From contig NZ_CP091786.1 in the NCBI RefSeq assembly GCF_022024015.1, positions 1-64,000 on the forward strand: a stretch of 64,000 nucleotides of DNA, read 5' to 3'. Source of the stretch: Prevotella sp. E9-3 (GTDB lineage: Bacteria; Bacteroidota; Bacteroidia; Bacteroidales; Bacteroidaceae). The notes beneath the pieces are model-generated. The model was given only the letters and a program-made list of their open reading frames with translations, made no database searches and was not told the DNA's origin. Below, in pieces: positions 61,921-64,000 of this stretch. The position numbers and the translations under genes were made by a program. How positions within the stretch are numbered: position 1 is the first letter of the stretch; each line of letters starts with the position of its first letter.

Positions 61921-61942
61921 GAAACTGAGACTTTAGAAATGT

Positions 61943-62004
61943 CTTCATAGGGTGGAAAGATATGCATCAACTTCTTCATAGGATGGAGAGATATGCATCA
62001 ACTT
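61943..62004. repeat. 31-bp tandem duplication at the gltD 3' end
   Basis: CTTCATAGGxTGGAxAGATATGCATCAACTT occurs at 61943 and again at 61974. The second copy encodes the gltD C-terminus (VDAYLSIL, stop); the first is a diverged extra copy after the stop, itself reading VDAYLSTL, stop. Confidence 0.85.
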
Positions 62005-63367
62005 TCTTCGCAGTCTCCTTACCGCTGGCCATTGCGCGCACTACCAGTGAGGCACCGTTGGCGCTATCGCCACAGACAAACACGTTCTCAGGGTATTCAG
62101 GATGCTCAGGCTTGAGGAATCCCATAGCGAGAAGGACGAGTTCGGCCTTGATAATCTCAGGCTTGCCTTTCTCAACCATGATGGGGCGACCGCCTTCAGG
62201 ATTGGTTTTCCAGTCTATCTCCTGCACCTTTACGCCAGTCAGATGACCGTTCTCACCCAAGAACTCCAGTGTGTTGATGTTCCAGCGACGGGTGCAGCCC
62301 TCCTCATGACTGGAAGTTGTTTTGAGTGTACGCGGCCAGTTGGGCCAAGGGCTCTGCGGGTCTTCTGGACCTTCAACAGGTTTGGGCATAATCTCTATCT
62401 GAGTCACGCTCTTGCATCCTTGGCGGTGGGCAGTGCCAATGCAGTCAGAACCTGTATCGCCACCACCAATCACCAGCACATCCTTACCTTTGGCAGTGAT
62501 ACGTTCGTCCTTACTAAATTCAATGCCTGCCAGCACACGGTTCTGCTGTGACAGCAGTTCGAGGGCGAAGTGAACGCCCTTGAGTTCGCGACCAGGAGCT
62601 TTCAGGTCGCGAGCGGTTGGGGTGCCGGTAGAGATGATGACAGCGTCGAAGCCGGTTGAGAGCTGCGATGAAATCGCATCAGAAGAAATGGGACTGCCGT
62701 ATTTGAACTCGATGCCTTCTTGTTCGAGCAGGGCGATGCGACGATCGATGACGGCCTTATTCAGTTTGAAGTTGGGGATGCCGTAGCGCAACAGTCCGCC
62801 GGCGGCTTCGTTCTTCTCGAACACCGTTACCGTGTAGCCCATCAGGTTCAGGTCGTTGGCAGCAGCCAGTCCGGCAGGGCCGGCACCAATCACAGCCACC
62901 TTCTTGCCATTCTCGCCTTGCGAGCGTCCTTCAGCCGAGCGGCGCTTGATGTTAATGTGAGGCTGGATAAAGCCCTCCTGAAAGGCCATCTCGGTGATGG
63001 CACACTCATCCTCACGGTTGGTGGTGGGCTCGTGGTTAAAGCGGTTCAGCACACAGGCCTTCTCACAGAGTGCCGGACAGATGCGACCAGTGAACTCGGG
63101 GAAGGGGTTGGTGCTGCTCAACAGCTTGTAGGCCAGTTCCCAGTCGCCCTTATACAGGGCATCGTTCCATTCGGGGGCTTTGTTGCCCAGCGGACAAGCC
63201 CAGTGGCAGAAAGGTACGCCGCAGTCCATGCAGCGCGAAGCCTGCAGTTTACGTTCGCGGACGCTGAGCGTCTGCTCTACTTCACCAAAATCGTGTATTC
63301 TATCGTGAATGGGGCGGTAGCCAGCCTCCTGTCGATGTATCTCTAAAAATGCTTTTGGATTTCCCAT
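61976..63367 (-). CDS. gltD: Glutamate synthase small subunit
   Basis: NADPH-oxidising beta subunit of GOGAT; passes electrons to GltB. 463 residues from ATG 63367 (MGNPKAFLEI); four extra codons upstream belong to a repeat. Cys clusters CMDCGVPFC near 40 and CPALCEKAC near 95 bind 4Fe-4S centres. Two dinucleotide folds: VIGAGPAGLAAANDL near 147 (FAD) and VIGGGDTGSDCIGTAHRQG near 285 (NADPH). It follows gltB after 41 bp. With glnN it supplies GS-GOGAT ammonia assimilation. Confidence 0.96.
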   Translation of the reverse strand: MGNPKAFLEIHRQEAGYRPIHDRIHDFGEVEQTLSVRERKLQASRCMDCGVPFCHWACPLGNKAPEWNDALYKGDWELAYKLLSSTNPFPEFTGRICPALCEKACVLNRFNHEPTTNREDECAITEMAFQEGFIQPHINIKRRSAEGRSQGENGKKVAVIGAGPAGLAAANDLNLMGYTVTVFEKNEAAGGLLRYGIPNFKLNKAVIDRRIALLEQEGIEFKYGSPISSDAISSQLSTGFDAVIISTGTPTARDLKAPGRELKGVHFALELLSQQNRVLAGIEFSKDERITAKGKDVLVIGGGDTGSDCIGTAHRQGCKSVTQIEIMPKPVEGPEDPQSPWPNWPRTLKTTSSHEEGCTRRWNINTLEFLGENGHLTGVKVQEIDWKTNPEGGRPIMVEKGKPEIIKAELVLLAMGFLKPEHPEYPENVFVCGDSANGASLVVRAMASGKETAKKVDAYLSIL

Positions 63368-63405
63368 CTCAATTATCAATTATCAATTATCAATTGTCAA
63401 TTATC
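63366..63405. repeat. AATTATCAATTATC repeat between gltB and gltD
   Basis: Four to five units of AATTATC fill nearly the whole gap and overlap the alternative gltD start. Confidence 0.65.
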
Positions 63406-63408
63406 AAT

Positions 63409-64000
63409 TTAATAGTCGCGCTGGACGTTCTCGATTTTTTCTTTCAGCTTCTGCATCTTTTCCTCCTCGAGAACGCGCTTGTACTCGATGGGCACCACCT
63501 GAATGAAGTCCTCAATATAGCGATGCCAGTTGTCGAGCATCCTTCCTGCAAGGGCCGATCCTGTGTGCAGATAGTGCTGACGAATGAGTTCGAGCAGTTC
63601 TTTGCGCGATACAGAGTCCTCGACCAGCGATAGCTCCACCATATCCATATTACAGAAATAGTCGAATGTGTGGTCGGGGTCATAGACATAGGCCACACCG
63701 CCTGACATACCAGCAGCGAAGTTGCGGCCCGTCTTACCAAGAACCACCACACGACCGCCAGTCATATACTCGCAGCAGTGATCGCCGGCGCCCTCGATAA
63801 CGGCGATGGCACCCGAGTTGCGCACACCAAAGCGTTCGCCCACCTTACCGTTGACGTAGAGTTCTCCACTGGTGGCGCCATACAGACCGGTGTTGCCAGC
63901 GATGATGTTTTCCTCAGCATGGAAATCCTCACTACTTCTGACAGGAGGAAGAATAGAGATGCGACCACCTGAGAGTCCTTTTCCAAAATAGTCGTTACAC
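63409..64000 (-). CDS. gltB: Glutamate synthase large subunit, C-terminal part
   Basis: About 197 codons of the 3' end; the gene continues beyond the right edge. The segment is the GXGXG beta-helix domain: NDYFGKGLSGGRISI, NTGLYGATSGELYVNG, ERFGVRNSGAIAVIEGAGDHCCEYMTGG and GRNFAAGMSGG. It ends with the usual helical tail (NWHRYIEDFIQVVPIEYKRVLEE). GltB makes two glutamates from glutamine and 2-oxoglutarate. It is the first visible gene of the gltB-gltD-dapF-dapL cluster. Confidence 0.93.
   Translation of the reverse strand, partial: CNDYFGKGLSGGRISILPPVRSSEDFHAEENIIAGNTGLYGATSGELYVNGKVGERFGVRNSGAIAVIEGAGDHCCEYMTGGRVVVLGKTGRNFAAGMSGGVAYVYDPDHTFDYFCNMDMVELSLVEDSVSRKELLELIRQHYLHTGSALAGRMLDNWHRYIEDFIQVVPIEYKRVLEEEKMQKLKEKIENVQRDY

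Overview
This 64 kb window is most likely chromosome of a member of the Bacteroidales, probably a Prevotella-type (Prevotellaceae) gut or rumen bacterium. The reasons are: promoters with the Bacteroidetes -7 element TAnnTTTG in front of many genes; a PorZ component of the type IX secretion system (T9SS); several secreted proteins with GQxV...GIYIxNxKK tails; a type III glutamine synthetase (GlnN); the LL-diaminopimelate aminotransferase route to lysine and peptidoglycan; and a three-subunit fumarate reductase/succinate dehydrogenase with a fused membrane anchor. A GH10 xylanase and a GH27 alpha-galactosidase point to plant polysaccharide use. I see no rRNA, tRNA, CRISPR array or prophage.

Layout. 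1-466: intergenic DNA with a 22-bp tandem array and a phased cluster of DnaA boxes (candidate replication origin). 467-9755: nadA, a sulfatase-fold phosphotransferase, an acyltransferase, a membrane glycosyltransferase fused to a CotH domain, porZ and rdgB. 9906-18185: YitT, leuS, a secreted three-repeat protein, an RNA methyltransferase, a GT9 glycosyltransferase and a DUF4254 protein. 18317-29127: mutS, a sensor kinase, lgt, ychF, a RAYT-type transposase and polA. 29271-38159: polyprenyl synthase, a surface lipoprotein, deoC, mazG, dtd, uvrC, apt (flanked by two parS-like sites) and mnmG. 38621-42322: the frdCAB operon. 42443-52912: a RAYT remnant, a DMT transporter, pgeF, an M16 peptidase, murQ, a xylanase, msrA and glnN. 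52913-54492: a long gene-poor stretch with repeats and an IS remnant. 54493-64000: alpha-galactosidase, a Fic protein, gene remnants, a BASS transporter, dapL, dapF, gltD and the 3' part of gltB.

The most striking property is not one gene but the density of short repeats and how often they lie in frame inside conserved housekeeping genes. dapF carries three copies of a GC-rich palindrome, polA a palindrome pair, and rdgB an N-terminal palindrome plus an internal 9-mer array. mutS and mnmG carry the same 9-bp repeat in opposite orientations. glnN and the PorZ signal peptide carry smaller examples. A second palindrome with core GCGAC...GTCGC lies in frame in rdgB, mnmG and the RAYT gene, and again just upstream of the RAYT gene. 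RAYT enzymes are known to be linked to REP palindromes, so this window may hold a REP/RAYT-like system whose elements double as protein-coding insertions.

Physiologically the genes cover amino-acid and nitrogen assimilation (gltBD, glnN, dapL, dapF), anaerobic fumarate respiration (frdCAB), DNA repair and replication (mutS, uvrC, polA, mnmG, rdgB), cell-envelope biogenesis (lgt, murQ, GT9/DUF4254, acyltransferase, phosphotransferase) and plant fibre degradation.
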